Source of the DNA: Halopseudomonas oceani
GTDB lineage: Bacteria; Pseudomonadota; Gammaproteobacteria; Pseudomonadales; Pseudomonadaceae
Direction: 5' to 3'
Assembly: GCF_002903165.1 (NCBI RefSeq)
Contig: NZ_PPSK01000024.1
Span: 1-37,566, forward strand
Length of the DNA stretch: 37,566 bases
Shown: piece by piece, positions 23,829-33,461 of the stretch
How the letters are laid out: each line of letters begins with the position of its first letter
How positions within the stretch are numbered: position 1 is the first letter of the stretch
Notes under the pieces: generated by a model
The model's input: only the letters and a program-made list of their open reading frames with translations
Database searches by the model: none
Told to the model about the DNA's origin: nothing
Program-made: the position numbers and the translations under genes

Positions 23829-24740
23829 GTGAGTCGGTGCGAGCAAACCGCGCTGTCCCGGCGCAGGCTTCTGCGCCTGTCGTTGGGACTGCTGTTGCTG
23901 CCCTTGCCGGTGGCCGGGCGTGCGGCCGAGCTGCGCGTGGTGACCTTGTTTCAGGGGGCGACAGACAGTGCCGTGGCGTTGGGGGTGACGCCCTGTGCTG
24001 TGGTTGACTCCTGGAGTGAACGGCCGACCTATCGTTATCTGCGTCCGGCGCTCTCCGGTGTCGCCCACGTGGGGCTGGAGACCCAGCCCAGCCTGGAAGA
24101 CATCGCCCTGCTGCAGCCTGATGTGATTGTCGCCTCGCGCTTTCGGCATGCGCGCATAGCGCCATTGTTGGCGCGCATGGGGCAATTGGTGATGCTCGAT
24201 GAGGTCTTTGAGTTCAAACAGACCCTGCAGACGATGGGTGTGGCCCTGCAGCGCGAGGCCCAGGCGCAGCGGTTGCTGGCGCATTGGCAGCGGCGTATCG
24301 GGCAACTGCGGCGTCGTCTGCAATCGGTGTTTGGACCGCAGTGGCCGCTTACCGTCTCGGTTCTGGACATCAGAGAGGACCACATTCGCAGCTATTTGCC
24401 GGACAGCTTCGCTGGCCTGGTGCTGAGTGAATTGGGCTTTGTCTGGAACTCGACCGCACGCGCCGCCAGCGGCACCTCGTTGAAGCTCGCCAGTCGCGAA
24501 AGTCTGCCAGTGGTGGATGCCGCGCTGTTTGTGGTGTTCCAGCGCCGTACCAGTGCGGTAGCCGAGCAACAGTACCAGCGGTTGCTGGCACACCCGCTTT
24601 GGCAGCAGTTGCAGGCTCCTCGACAAGGGCGTGTCTGGACTGTGGACGGCGTGCCATGGAGCCTGTCCGGCGGCATTCTCGGCGCCAGTCTGATGCTCGA
24701 CGACATCGAGCAGCAACTGCGTGTGCTGGAGGGGATGTGA
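23829..24740 (+). CDS. Periplasmic iron-siderophore binding protein with Tat-type signal
   Basis: I favour GTG 23829 (303 residues) with GAGG at 23820-23823; GTGs at 23796 and 23823 are alternatives. The N-terminus has [18 protein letters not shown], which fits a twin-arginine export signal, with cleavage near GRA-AE. The mature protein has the class III binding-protein fold of FhuD/Fec[20 protein letters not shown] at the start, [15 protein letters not shown], a long central helix and [13 protein letters not shown] at the end. It delivers a ferric siderophore from periplasm to the permease. Its stop overlaps the next gene's GTG (GTGA). It lacks a lipobox, so it should be soluble. Confidence 0.9.
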   Translation: MSRCEQTALSRRRLLRLSLGLLLLPLPVAGRAAELRVVTLFQGATDSAVALGVTPCAVVDSWSERPTYRYLRPALSGVAHVGLETQPSLEDIALLQPDVIVASRFRHARIAPLLARMGQLVMLDEVFEFKQTLQTMGVALQREAQAQRLLAHWQRRIGQLRRRLQSVFGPQWPLTVSVLDIREDHIRSYLPDSFAGLVLSELGFVWNSTARAASGTSLKLASRESLPVVDAALFVVFQRRTSAVAEQQYQRLLAHPLWQQLQAPRQGRVWTVDGVPWSLSGGILGASLMLDDIEQQLRVLEGM

Positions 24741-25726
24741 CCCTCACTCTGAAGCTATCGATCCTGTTGCTGGCGCTGCTTGTCAGCATGCTGCTTAGTC
24801 TCATGGCCGGTCCGCTGTGGTTGCCGCCCGAAGCCCTGCTGACGGCGCTCTGGCCGGGACAGGTTCACGATCCTTTGCAGCAGTTGGTGGCAGGTGCGCG
24901 CCTGACGCGTACGTTGACAGGTGTTGTTGTGGGCGCAGGACTGGCGGTCGCCGGAGCGCTGATGCAGGCACTGACGCGTAATCCGATGGCCTCGCCCGGA
25001 CTGTTTGGCATTAACGCCGGGGCGAGCTTTGCGATCATCTTGCTCGTCGCGCTGCTGGGCGTGCAGGATCCGCGTCTGTGGCTCTGGTGTGCGCTTGGCG
25101 GCGCCGCTTTGGCCGGTACCCTGGTCTGGCTGATTGGAATGCGGGGGCAGGGCGCGCTGAACCCACTACGGATGGTACTGGCTGGTGCTGCGTTGACGGC
25201 GTTGTTCTCGGCTTTTAGCCAGGCATTGCTGGTGGTTGATCAGCAGGGGCTGGATACCGTGCTGTTCTGGCTCGCCGGCTCGCTGGCCGAGCGCGAGCTG
25301 AATACTGCCGCGCCGCTGCTGCTGGGTATGTTGTTGGCGCTGGTCTGCGCCTGCTTGCTGGCCGCTCAGGTAAATGTACTCAGTGCCGGACACAGCATCG
25401 CGGTTGCGCTGGGGCAGCGCGTTGGCGTGCTACAGCTAGGTCTGGCAGGCCTGATCATCTGTCTGGCCGGCAGCGCTGTGGCATTGGCTGGCAGCATCGG
25501 CTTTGTCGGCTTACTGGTGCCGCACATGGTTCGGCGTTGGCTGAGCAGCGATCACCGCTGGTTGCTGCCCGGTTGTGCACTGGCTGGCGGCAGCCTGCTG
25601 CTGCTGGCGGATGTGGCAGCGCGACTGGTGATTCTGCCGCAACAGGTGCCGGTCGGCGTGATGACTGCGCTGTGCGGAGCGCCGCTGTTCATTGCACTGG
25701 TACGCAGGGCGCAGCAGCATGGCTAG
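24737..25726 (+). CDS. FecC-like iron-siderophore ABC permease
   Basis: GTG 24737 overlaps the previous stop; the longer upstream frame is antiparallel noise within the binding protein gene. The 329-residue product has about ten hydrophobic spans and the BtuC/FecCD signature blocks: [21 protein letters not shown] early (split as ARLTRTLTG and [12 protein letters not shown]), [19 protein letters not shown], and near the end the ATPase-coupling loop [13 protein letters not shown]. It should form a heterodimer with the next gene product. Length and topology are normal. The stop overlaps the next ATG by eight bases. Confidence 0.93.
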   Translation: MTLTLKLSILLLALLVSMLLSLMAGPLWLPPEALLTALWPGQVHDPLQQLVAGARLTRTLTGVVVGAGLAVAGALMQALTRNPMASPGLFGINAGASFAIILLVALLGVQDPRLWLWCALGGAALAGTLVWLIGMRGQGALNPLRMVLAGAALTALFSAFSQALLVVDQQGLDTVLFWLAGSLAERELNTAAPLLLGMLLALVCACLLAAQVNVLSAGHSIAVALGQRVGVLQLGLAGLIICLAGSAVALAGSIGFVGLLVPHMVRRWLSSDHRWLLPGCALAGGSLLLLADVAARLVILPQQVPVGVMTALCGAPLFIALVRRAQQHG

Positions 25727-26747
25727 CCTGACGCTGCGCTGGCGCCGCTTCTCGCGCCGTTGCTCGCCTTCCGGATTGCGCCGCCTGCTGCTGGTGATTG
25801 TGCTCGGCCTGTTGGTGGTGCTGGGCGCCATCGCAGTGGGACGGGTTGTGTTTTCTCCCTGGCAGCCGCTGGCGCTGCTGATGGGGCAGGGCGAGCCTGG
25901 GCCGGTGTTTATCGTGCAACAGTTGCGTTTGCCGCGCCTGTTGCTCGCGGCCCTGGTCGGTGCTGCGCTGGCGCTGTCCGGGCTGATTTTGCAGAGTCTG
26001 GTCCGTAACCCGCTGGCGTCTCCGGATCTTTTGGGAATTACCGGTGGTGCGAGTGCCGGAGCGGTGCTCTATCTGGCCTTGTTGGCGCCGATATGGGGAA
26101 GTGACTGGCTTCCGCTGGCGGCGATTCTCGGCGCTATTCTGGCTGCTCTGGTCGTCTATCTTCTGGCCTGGCGGCAGGGTGTCAGCCCGCTGCGGCTGGT
26201 GCTGGTGGGCGTGGGTGTAACGGCCCTGGCGGCAGCTCTGACCACGTTCACACTGGTTTTCAGCCCCCTGACCACGACGCTTTCGGCTTATGTCTGGCTG
26301 ACTGGCAGCGTCTATGGCGCCACTGGCGAGCAGGCGGCGGCACTGGCCTGGTGTCTGCTGCTGGTGCTATTGCCGCTGGTGCCGTTGGCCCGCACCGTGC
26401 CGGTACAGCAACTCGACGATGACGCCGCCCGGGGCCTTGGCGTGCGCCTGCAGTGGGTGCGCGCCGGGCTGTTGCTGGTCAGTGTCGGGCTGGCCGGTGC
26501 GGCGGTCGCCTGGGGCGGTGCGATGGCGTTTGTTGGGCTGATTGCACCGCATATGGCCCGCCGGCTGATCGGCGGGGCATTTGTCATGCAGGCCATCATG
26601 GCTGGGCTGCTGGGCGGCCTGCTGGTCGTGCTCGCCGATCTGGTTGGGCGCACGTTATTTCTGCCACTGGATTTACCGGCCGGCATTTTTGTCGCGGTGC
26701 TCGGCGCGCCGTATTTTCTCTATTTACTGCTGCGTCAGACGCATTGA
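25719..26747 (+). CDS. FecD-like iron-siderophore ABC permease
   Basis: ATG 25719 lies within the end of the previous gene, giving 342 residues. A basic N-terminus ([16 protein letters not shown]) precedes the first span. The family blocks are [39 protein letters not shown] and [13 protein letters not shown], the last being the coupling helix. It is clearly a paralogue of the preceding permease, as in FecC/FecD pairs. TGAGGAG at its end provides the ribosome binding site of the ATPase gene. Confidence 0.93.
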   Translation: MASLTLRWRRFSRRCSPSGLRRLLLVIVLGLLVVLGAIAVGRVVFSPWQPLALLMGQGEPGPVFIVQQLRLPRLLLAALVGAALALSGLILQSLVRNPLASPDLLGITGGASAGAVLYLALLAPIWGSDWLPLAAILGAILAALVVYLLAWRQGVSPLRLVLVGVGVTALAAALTTFTLVFSPLTTTLSAYVWLTGSVYGATGEQAAALAWCLLLVLLPLVPLARTVPVQQLDDDAARGLGVRLQWVRAGLLLVSVGLAGAAVAWGGAMAFVGLIAPHMARRLIGGAFVMQAIMAGLLGGLLVVLADLVGRTLFLPLDLPAGIFVAVLGAPYFLYLLLRQTH

Positions 26748-26757
26748 GGAGCAACAC

Positions 26758-27549
26758 ATGGCCACCTTGGCGACTCGAGATCTGACTCTGGGTTACGCAC
26801 GTCAGACGATCATTGAGCAACTGGCGTTGCAGTTGCCGCCGGGTAAGGTATCCGTGTTGATCGGCAGCAATGGCTGTGGCAAGAGCACGCTGCTCAAGGC
26901 GCTGGCCCGCTTGCTGGCGCCGCGTGCCGGGGCTGTGGTGCTGAACGGGCAGGATATCCGCGAGCGGCCGACGGCACAGGTCGCCCGCGAGTTGGCGATA
27001 CTGCCGCAGACTCCGCAGGCCCCGGAAGGTATCAGTGTGCGGCAACTGGTGGCGCTGGGGCGTCACCCTCACCAGAGCTGGTGGCAGCAATGGTCACCGG
27101 AGGATGAGGCCAAGGTTGAGCGCGCTATGGCGCTGACCGGCGTGGCCACGCTGGCGGATCGCCCGGTGGATGATTTGTCCGGCGGGCAGCGTCAGCGCGT
27201 CTGGATTGCCATGACGCTGGCGCAGGATACTGACCTGTTGCTGCTGGACGAGCCCACCACCTATCTCGACCTGGCCCATCAGATCGATATTCTGGATCTG
27301 TTGCGCGTGCTTAATCGTGAGCAGGGCAAGACCGTGATCATGGTCTTGCACGATCTGAATCTGGCCAGTCGTTACGCCGATCATATGGTGGCAGTGCACC
27401 GGCGCACTGCCTACGCGCAGGGCGCGCCAGCGCAAATATTGAACGAGGCGCTGGTGCGTGAGGTGTTTGGTCTGGAGTGTCGCATTATTGCCGATCCGTT
27501 CTTCGGCACGCCGATGTGTGTGCCGTTTGGGCGGCAGGTGCCACAGTGA
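26758..27549 (+). CDS. FecE-like iron-siderophore ABC ATPase
   Basis: ATG 26758 with GAGGAG at 26746-26751 gives 263 residues. All ATPase motifs are intact: Walker [11 protein letters not shown]-loop [14 protein letters not shown], signature LSGGQRQR, Walker [13 protein letters not shown] and switch histidine in [15 protein letters not shown]. The TYLDLAHQ segment is typical of FepC/FecE. It energises import by the two permeases. The stop overlaps the GTG of the FhuF-like gene (GTGA). Confidence 0.95.
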   Translation: MATLATRDLTLGYARQTIIEQLALQLPPGKVSVLIGSNGCGKSTLLKALARLLAPRAGAVVLNGQDIRERPTAQVARELAILPQTPQAPEGISVRQLVALGRHPHQSWWQQWSPEDEAKVERAMALTGVATLADRPVDDLSGGQRQRVWIAMTLAQDTDLLLLDEPTTYLDLAHQIDILDLLRVLNREQGKTVIMVLHDLNLASRYADHMVAVHRRTAYAQGAPAQILNEALVREVFGLECRIIADPFFGTPMCVPFGRQVPQ

Positions 27550-28349
27550 GCTGGCGTGCGGCTTTCAGTGCGCAGGATTGGGCTCAACTCTATGGGCCCT
27601 TGCAGCTGCGTGTGCTTGAGGAAGGCGAACATCCAGACGCGTTGCCGCCACGCGCGCTGTTCGAACCGCGCCGTTGTGACGCATTGCTGGCTCAGCTGGG
27701 GCCTGTGATCGGTGCACCCACCCCGGCGATCACTGCCTCGCTGCTGGTTAAGCGCTTTGCTTTTTTGGCCACGGGAGCCAGCCTGTATGCAATGTCGGCG
27801 TGCAACCGCGGATTGCAGCTGACGCCTGATAACTGTCTGCTGGACTACCAGCATGATGGCAGGCGCTGGGTGTCTGTCATGCCAGTGTCTGAACAGGCCG
27901 TCCTGACCGCGCCGGTTTCTGAAGCAGCTCGCGAGGTTTGGCGTGCAGAGGTCGTGCGCGGCCTGTTTGCCAACCTGCTGGCGCCGCTGCTAGAAAGCCT
28001 GCACCAGAGTAGCGGTATCGCCCGGCGCATTCTCTGGGATAACACGGCCGCACGGGTGTACTCGCTGTATGAAAAACGCATGGGGCACCTGGCTGATCCG
28101 CAGTCGCGTGCACGTGTACAGGCCGACTTTGACTGGCTGCTTGGTGACGCGCCAGCGGCTCTGTTTGGTCTAACCTACAATCCGCTGCAGCACTTTCGCC
28201 GCGCGCCAACGCAGTTGCCGGATGGTCGCTGTATCCGCTTTCGGCGCACCTGCTGCTTCTACTACCAGGCCAGTGACCCTGTGGAGTACTGCACTGCCTG
28301 CCCCCTGCTCAGACCGAAGCGGGCGCGCCGGTCAGCCGACGGGACATGA
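27546..28349 (+). CDS. FhuF-like ferric siderophore reductase
   Basis: GTG 27546 overlaps the ATPase stop, giving 267 residues. The C-terminal [13 protein letters not shown] and EYCTACPLL supply the Cys-Cys-x10-Cys-x2-Cys pattern of FhuF, which binds a [2Fe-2S] cluster and releases iron from imported ferric siderophores by reduction. The N-terminal two thirds has [23 protein letters not shown], also typical. It is cytoplasmic. As the last gene of the cluster it completes the route: receptor, binding protein, ABC importer, reductase. A basic tail ([12 protein letters not shown]) follows the cluster. Confidence 0.88.
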   Translation: MSWRAAFSAQDWAQLYGPLQLRVLEEGEHPDALPPRALFEPRRCDALLAQLGPVIGAPTPAITASLLVKRFAFLATGASLYAMSACNRGLQLTPDNCLLDYQHDGRRWVSVMPVSEQAVLTAPVSEAAREVWRAEVVRGLFANLLAPLLESLHQSSGIARRILWDNTAARVYSLYEKRMGHLADPQSRARVQADFDWLLGDAPAALFGLTYNPLQHFRRAPTQLPDGRCIRFRRTCCFYYQASDPVEYCTACPLLRPKRARRSADGT

Positions 28350-28412
28350 CATCATCGACAAAAACCGGATAATGGCCGGCCAGTCAATTCGCCCTCAAAC
28401 GCCGGTGCCCGC

Positions 28413-30695
28413 ATGGAAATCAAGGTCAACTTTCTCGACAACCTCCGACTTGAAGCCAAATTCGATGACTTCACGGTGGTGGCTGACCAGCCGATTCGCT
28501 ACAAGGGCGATGGCTCCGCGCCGGGGCCGTTTGATTACTTTCTGGCGTCGTCGGCGCTGTGCGCGGCGTATTTTGTCAAACTCTACTGCAACACCCGCAA
28601 CATCCCGACCGACAACATTCGCCTGTCGCAGAACAACATCGTTGACCCGGAAGACCGTTACAAGCAGATCTTCAAAATTCAGGTTGAGTTGCCCGCTGAT
28701 ATTTCCGAGAAGGATCGACTGGGTATCCTGCGCTCGATCGAGCGCTGCACGGTCAAGAAGGTAGTGCAGACCGGCCCGGACTTTGTCATCGAAGAGGTCG
28801 AAAATCTGGACGCCGACGCCCAGTCTTTGCTGATGCCGGTGCAGACCGATGGCGAGGGCACGCGGATTCTCGGCAAGGACCTGCCGCTGGAACAGACCAT
28901 CGCCAACATGTCCGGCATCCTGGCCGGACTGGGCATGAAAATCGAAATCGCCTCCTGGCGCAATATCGTGCCCAACGTCTGGTCGCTGCATATTCGTGAC
29001 GCCCAGTCGCCGCTGTGTTTCACCAACGGCAAGGGTGCGACCAAGGAAGCGGCGCTGGCCTCGGCACTGGGCGAGTTCATCGAGCGGCTGAACTGCAACT
29101 TCTTCTATAACGACCAGTTTTGGGGCGAAGACATCGCCAATGCCGAGTTCGTCCACTATCCGAACGAGCGCTGGTTCAAGATCGGACGCAATGACGCGCT
29201 GCCCGTGGGGTTGCTCGATTCCTATTGTCTGGCGATCTACAACCCGGAAGGCGAACTGCGCGGCTCGCACCTGATCGACACCAACTCCGGCAATGCCGAG
29301 CGTGGGATCTGTGCGCTGCCGTTCGTGCGGCAGTCTGACGGCAAGGAGGTGTACTTTCCCTCCAACTTGATCGAAAACCTTTTCCTCAGCAACGGTATGA
29401 GCGCGGGTAACACGCTGGCCGAGGCGCAGGTGCAGTGTTTGTCGGAGATCTTCGAGCGGGCGGTCAAGCGCGAGATTCTGGAAGGTGAGCTGGCGCTGCC
29501 GGATGTGCCGGATTCTGTGCTGGCGAAGTATCCGGGCATTGTTGCCGGCATCAAGGGGCTTGAAGAGCAGGGCTTCCCGGTGCTGGTCAAGGACGCCTCG
29601 CTCGGCGGCCGCTTCCCGGTCATGTGCGTGACGCTGATGAATCCGCGCACTGGCGGTGTGTTTGCCTCCTTCGGTGCGCATCCGAGCCTTGAGGTGGCGC
29701 TGGAACGCAGCCTCACCGAGCTGCTGCAGGGGCGCAGCTTCGAAGGTCTCAACGATCTGCCGCCGCCGACCTTTGAAAGCCAGGCGGTGACTGAACCGAA
29801 CAACTTTGTCGAGCACTTTATCGACTCCAGCGGCGTGGTGTCCTGGCGCTTCTTCAGTGCCAAGTCGGACTACGACTTTGTCGAGTGGGACTTCTCCTGC
29901 GAGGGCGCAAACTCCAACCAGCAGGAAGCGGACACCCTGTTCGGCATCCTCAAGGACATCGGCAAGGAAGCCTATATGGCGACCTACACCGATCTGGGTG
30001 CCAACGCCTGCCGGATTCTGGTGCCGGACTACTCCGAGATTTATCCGGTCGAGGATCTGATCTGGGATAACACCAATAAGGCGCTGCTGTTCCGCGCCGA
30101 TATTCTCAATCTGCACAGCCTGAGTGATGAGCAGTTGCAGGGGCTGGTCGAGAAGCTGGAAGAAAGCGAACTGGACGATTACACCGACATCAAGACGCTG
30201 ATCGGCATCGAGTTCGACGACAACACCACCTGGGGCCAGCTGACCATTCTTGAGCTGAAGTTGCTGATCTACCTGGCGCTGGAGCGCTTTGAGGACGCCA
30301 AGGAACAGGTTGAAGCCTTCCTGCAGTTCAACGACAACACCGTCGAGCGCGGGCTTTTCTATCAGGCGCTCAACGTGGTGCTGGAGGTACTGTTGGATGA
30401 GGAACTGGAGCTGGCCGATTTTGAGCCCAACTTCCGCCGCATGTTCGGTAACGAGCGCATGGATGCGGTGATCGGTTCGGTGGAAGGTGATGTGCGCTTC
30501 TACGGCCTGACCCCGACCAGCATGAAGCTGGAAGGGCTGGATCGCCATCTACGCCTGATCGACAGCTACAAGAAACTCCACGCTGCGCGGGCAAAAGCGG
30601 CGGCCAGCGTTGTGCGCAACGACAGTGAGGCCTCAGCCCAGGCGCCTATCCAACCCACCCGTCCGCGGTCAGCAGGCTGGCGCAAGAAGTCATAG
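28413..30695 (+). CDS. ycaO: OsmC-YcaO fusion protein
   Basis: The 760-residue product has two parts. Residues 1-135 resemble OsmC-type domains (FDDFTVVADQPIRYKGDGSAPGPFDYFLASSALCAAYFV, split at 17-56), including a Cys in ALCAAY. From about 150 it is collinear with E. coli YcaO (586 residues): SWRNIVPNVWSLHIRD, CFTNGKGATKEAALASALGEFIERL, SNGMSAGNT, FASFGAHPSLEVALERSLTELLQGR and HFIDSSGVVSW are kept, including the ATP-binding glutamates. A helical C-terminal repeat region follows. E. coli YcaO is linked to beta-methylthiolation of ribosomal protein S12 with RimO; YcaO enzymes in general activate amide bonds with ATP. The tail has no PxPxP ending as in azoline-forming YcaOs. The gene follows the FhuF-like gene by 63 bases; it may have its own promoter (GATAAT at 28368-28373). 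Confidence 0.92.
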   Translation: MEIKVNFLDNLRLEAKFDDFTVVADQPIRYKGDGSAPGPFDYFLASSALCAAYFVKLYCNTRNIPTDNIRLSQNNIVDPEDRYKQIFKIQVELPADISEKDRLGILRSIERCTVKKVVQTGPDFVIEEVENLDADAQSLLMPVQTDGEGTRILGKDLPLEQTIANMSGILAGLGMKIEIASWRNIVPNVWSLHIRDAQSPLCFTNGKGATKEAALASALGEFIERLNCNFFYNDQFWGEDIANAEFVHYPNERWFKIGRNDALPVGLLDSYCLAIYNPEGELRGSHLIDTNSGNAERGICALPFVRQSDGKEVYFPSNLIENLFLSNGMSAGNTLAEAQVQCLSEIFERAVKREILEGELALPDVPDSVLAKYPGIVAGIKGLEEQGFPVLVKDASLGGRFPVMCVTLMNPRTGGVFASFGAHPSLEVALERSLTELLQGRSFEGLNDLPPPTFESQAVTEPNNFVEHFIDSSGVVSWRFFSAKSDYDFVEWDFSCEGANSNQQEADTLFGILKDIGKEAYMATYTDLGANACRILVPDYSEIYPVEDLIWDNTNKALLFRADILNLHSLSDEQLQGLVEKLEESELDDYTDIKTLIGIEFDDNTTWGQLTILELKLLIYLALERFEDAKEQVEAFLQFNDNTVERGLFYQALNVVLEVLLDEELELADFEPNFRRMFGNERMDAVIGSVEGDVRFYGLTPTSMKLEGLDRHLRLIDSYKKLHAARAKAAASVVRNDSEASAQAPIQPTRPRSAGWRKKS

Positions 30696-30816
30696 GGCCG
30701 AGGATGCGGAAGGGGGCCCTGCCATGGTCTTTCGTCAACGCAAAATGCCAGGCGGATGTCGGGTCGCACTGCGTTCGGCGTGTTTCACCGATGATCGCAG
30801 TGCAGCAGCGTTGGCT

Positions 30817-31623
30817 TCAGGGTCTCAGGTAGCGATTGACTATGCGCTGATAGCTGCCATCGTTCACCAGTTCCCTTAGCGCGGCTGCGTAAGCCCTGAC
30901 GAAACTGAGGTCGTTGGAGCGTTTGCTGAAAGCGACCTCTGCCGCTTCATCGGAAACGACCACATTGGTCGGAGTGATGACGCCACTCAAGCCCATTTGC
31001 TGGATCTCCCAGGCCCCGGTGTGTTCATCGGCGATGATGCCGTCAATGCGACCCTTGTTAATCATGTTCCATAGGCTGGGTCGGCTATTGACCAGGACAA
31101 CACTGCTTGCATAGCGAGGGTTGCTCATCAGGAGCTCATAGTCGGGTCCGTATGCTACGTCGATTTGAGCGCCTAGCCGAAACGGCAGGTTCGACAGGTC
31201 GGTCAGGCGCTGTATCGGCCATTGCTCGATAGTGCTCCTGCGGGAGAACAGGATGTTGCGGGAAGCCGGCAGTATCTGTCCTGAGAAGTGTGCGTAGGCT
31301 TCGCGTTCGGGGCAGCGGAATGCACCGGGCAGGATGTCTAGCCGACCGAGTTCAAGCTCCTTCAGGGCGCGTGCCCAGGGCAGCTTGCGCAGCCTCGACT
31401 GGCAGCCCAGTCGCGTCAGCGCAGCCTGATTCAATTCGACGTAGATACCGCCGACATTCCCGTCAGGCAGCTCCATGCTGAGCGGTGGATCGTCATTCCA
31501 GCGCAGCTTCTTCTCGCAAATGGGATCAGCATGCGCGGCCGAGCTGGCCAGTAATACCAGCGCCAGCACCAGCCTGCGATAGCATGTGTGCGGTGTGCCC
31601 TGCAGGATTGAAGTCCAATGCAT
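30817..31623 (-). CDS. Orphan periplasmic solute-binding protein, family 3
   Basis: ATG 31623 gives 268 residues with a signal peptide (RRLVLALVLLASSAAHA, cleavage before DP at 32/33). The mature domain has the SBP_bac_3 layout: WNDDPPLSMELPDGNVGGIYVEL, RLRKLPWARALKELELGRLDILPGA and a second lobe ending LVNDGSYQRIVNRYL. Such proteins bind amino acids or small acids. No permease or ATPase gene is adjacent, and it converges with ycaO, so it may be a stand-alone sensor-like or binding protein. This type often occurs as an orphan in pseudomonads. It lies 101 bases after azoR in the same direction. Confidence 0.88.
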   Translation of the reverse strand: MHWTSILQGTPHTCYRRLVLALVLLASSAAHADPICEKKLRWNDDPPLSMELPDGNVGGIYVELNQAALTRLGCQSRLRKLPWARALKELELGRLDILPGAFRCPEREAYAHFSGQILPASRNILFSRRSTIEQWPIQRLTDLSNLPFRLGAQIDVAYGPDYELLMSNPRYASSVVLVNSRPSLWNMINKGRIDGIIADEHTGAWEIQQMGLSGVITPTNVVVSDEAAEVAFSKRSNDLSFVRAYAAALRELVNDGSYQRIVNRYLRP

Positions 31624-31669
31624 CCGTTGCTCGGCTCTTGCTGTTTGACTTGTGCAGTCTAACAGTTGC

Positions 31670-31692
31670 GCCCCCCTGGTCGAAAAGGGGGC
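31670..31692 (-). terminator. G/C-rich hairpin between azoR and the binding-protein gene
   Basis: GCCCCC pairs with GGGGGC around an 11-base loop. It lies 33 bases after the azoR stop, with no U-run behind it on the minus strand, so it may be a weak terminator or attenuator before the downstream gene. Confidence 0.35.
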
Positions 31693-31724
31693 TGAACGGA
31701 CAAATTACGCTGTGCCTGGCTGCC

Positions 31725-32426
31725 TCAGGCGGGCGTCGCTAGCTCTGCTGGCTGCAGGGCGGATTGCAGTTTTAGCACCAGCGCATCGACCGCCGCATTG
31801 GCCTGGGCGACCGAGCTGGCGAGCACGTCGCCACCGATTTCCTGCCCTTCAATGGCGATCTGGTGGATTTGCGTGATGCCCATAAACCCCAGGGCTGTGA
31901 TCAGGGCGGGCTCCAGGTGGTTGAGTGCTTCCATCTGGCCACCGGGGCCAAAGCCGACACCGCCCCGTGCGCTGAGAATGACCGCGTGGCGCGGGCGGTC
32001 AGCCAGCAGCGGGGTGTACGGATCTTCCGGGTTGCTGGTGTCGATATCCACGGTCTTGCCCGGGCGTACAACCTGATCGATCCACGCCTTCAACGCGGCG
32101 GGCATGCTGAAGTTATACATCGGCACACCAATGACCAGAATGTCGGCTGCGATCAACTCGTCAGCGAGTTGGTTACTTTCTGCCAGCGTCTGGTGCATCC
32201 AAGGCTCGCGCTGCGCTTCGGGCGTGAAGCTGGCTGCGATCAAGTCGTGGTTGATGCAGGCGGGTGGGTGTTGCCCGATGTCACGGTAGGTGGTTGTGTC
32301 CTGCGGACGCTGTGCCAGCCACTGGCTGACAAAACGGTGGCTGAGACTGCGGCTGTGTGAGCCGTGCAGGTCCTTGCCGGCGAAGCCGGGACGGGCGCTG
32401 ACGTCCAGTTGAAGAATGTGCGACAT
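31725..32426 (-). CDS. azoR: FMN-dependent NADH azoreductase / quinone reductase
   Basis: ATG 32426, with AGGAG eight bases upstream, gives 233 residues. The flavodoxin-like fold shows the FMN phosphate loop in DVSARPG...SHSRSLSHRF and the isoalloxazine-binding VPMYNFSMPAALKAWIDQVVRPG (split as VPMYNFSMP and LKAWIDQVVRPG) and SARGG. These enzymes reduce azo dyes and quinones by two electrons using NADH. It is somewhat longer than E. coli AzoR (201). It is divergent from a LysR-type regulator, a common arrangement in which the regulator controls the enzyme. Confidence 0.92.
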   Translation of the reverse strand: MSHILQLDVSARPGFAGKDLHGSHSRSLSHRFVSQWLAQRPQDTTTYRDIGQHPPACINHDLIAASFTPEAQREPWMHQTLAESNQLADELIAADILVIGVPMYNFSMPAALKAWIDQVVRPGKTVDIDTSNPEDPYTPLLADRPRHAVILSARGGVGFGPGGQMEALNHLEPALITALGFMGITQIHQIAIEGQEIGGDVLASSVAQANAAVDALVLKLQSALQPAELATPA

Positions 32427-32447
32427 GTGTTTTCTCCTGAAGTTGAA

Positions 32448-32519
32448 TTCATCTGAACACTTAGGCTACGGTCGAGGATAGATGGCGACAAACGATGAAT
32501 ATTTTGATGTTCAGCTGAA
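32448..32519. promoter_or_regulatory. Paired TTCAkCTGAA palindromes in the azoR/lysR intergenic region
   Basis: TTCATCTGAA (32448-32457) and TTCAGCTGAA (32510-32519) lie 62 bases apart, close to six DNA turns, in the 105-bp divergent promoter region. The second is a perfect palindrome; the first differs by one base. They are plausible operators for the LysR regulator, though not of the standard T-N11-A form. Confidence 0.5.
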
Positions 32520-32531
32520 AGGAACTCATCT

Positions 32532-33431
32532 ATGGTGCAGCGTAAATTACCGCGGCTATCTGCGCTCCGGGCATTCGAGGCTGCGGCTCGGCATGAGAGC
32601 GCCAAGCGGGCGGCGGAAGAACTATCGGTTACTGCCACGGCGATCAGTCATCAGGTACGCTCGCTGGAGGAGTCACTCGGCGTTGCGTTATTCGTGCGCA
32701 AACCGCGCAAGTTGGAGCTGACCGCCCAGGGGCGCGAGCTGAAGGATGTGCTGGAGAATGCGTTCGATAACATCAGTACGGCCGTTGAACGCTTGCGCAA
32801 CAGACCGCAGCGGCAGGCCATCACGCTAAGCACGACGCCGGTCATCGCCTCGCGCTGGTTGCTGTCCTGGGTCTGTATGCTGCGCGAAACCCACCCGAAC
32901 ATCGACTTGCGCATTCATGCCTCGCACGAGGCGGTGGCACTGGACGGCGTCACGGCGGATATTGCCATTCGCTATGGCGATGGTCGCTGGCCGGGACTGG
33001 TAGCCGAGAAGCTACTGGAAAATACCTTCGTGCCTGCCTGCAGCCCACTGCTTGGCGTGCGTGACGTGGCGGACTTGCCGAACCATCCGTTGATCCACTT
33101 CCACAGTCCATCGGTTGGCTCCGGGCCGATTGATTGGGCGGGCTGGCAGAAACTGGCGAAAGTGCCAGGGTTGGATGTCAGTGCCGGACTGGTATTCTCG
33201 GACGAGACCCACGCGGTCTCTGCTGCAGTCGGTGCGCAGGGTGTGGCGCTGATGAGCCGCGAACTGATCGAAGATGAGCTGGCCGCTGGGCGTCTGGTGC
33301 AGCCGTTCGGGCCTGAGATCAAGGGCAAGGCGTTTTATCTGGTCTACCCGGAAAATCGCAAGAACGAGCCAACGATTCAGGCGGTAAGGGATTGGGTGAT
33401 GGCGGTGCCGGGCGGGGTGTGCACCCTGTGA
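32532..33431 (+). CDS. LysR-family regulator, GcvA/AmpR-like
   Basis: The 299-residue product starts at ATG 32532 with AAAGGA at 32518-32523. The N-terminal winged helix-turn-helix has LPRLSALRAFEAAARHESAKRAAEELSVTATAISHQVRSLEE (split at 6-47), the GcvA/AmpR type. The effector domain (about 92-295) opens with ITLSTTPVIASRWLL and includes DIAIRYGDGRWPGL. Divergence from azoR with paired palindromes in between suggests control of azoR in response to a quinone or similar compound; this is inference. It converges with trpB. Confidence 0.93.
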   Translation: MVQRKLPRLSALRAFEAAARHESAKRAAEELSVTATAISHQVRSLEESLGVALFVRKPRKLELTAQGRELKDVLENAFDNISTAVERLRNRPQRQAITLSTTPVIASRWLLSWVCMLRETHPNIDLRIHASHEAVALDGVTADIAIRYGDGRWPGLVAEKLLENTFVPACSPLLGVRDVADLPNHPLIHFHSPSVGSGPIDWAGWQKLAKVPGLDVSAGLVFSDETHAVSAAVGAQGVALMSRELIEDELAAGRLVQPFGPEIKGKAFYLVYPENRKNEPTIQAVRDWVMAVPGGVCTL

Positions 33432-33461
33432 ATCCTGACTGCGTTTGACCGTGAGTCTGCT

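Noticed and set aside
28395..30548. 717-codon open frame antisense to ycaO
   Set aside because: It is the mirror of a GC-rich conserved gene, with His/Gln/Val-rich composition typical of antisense frames.
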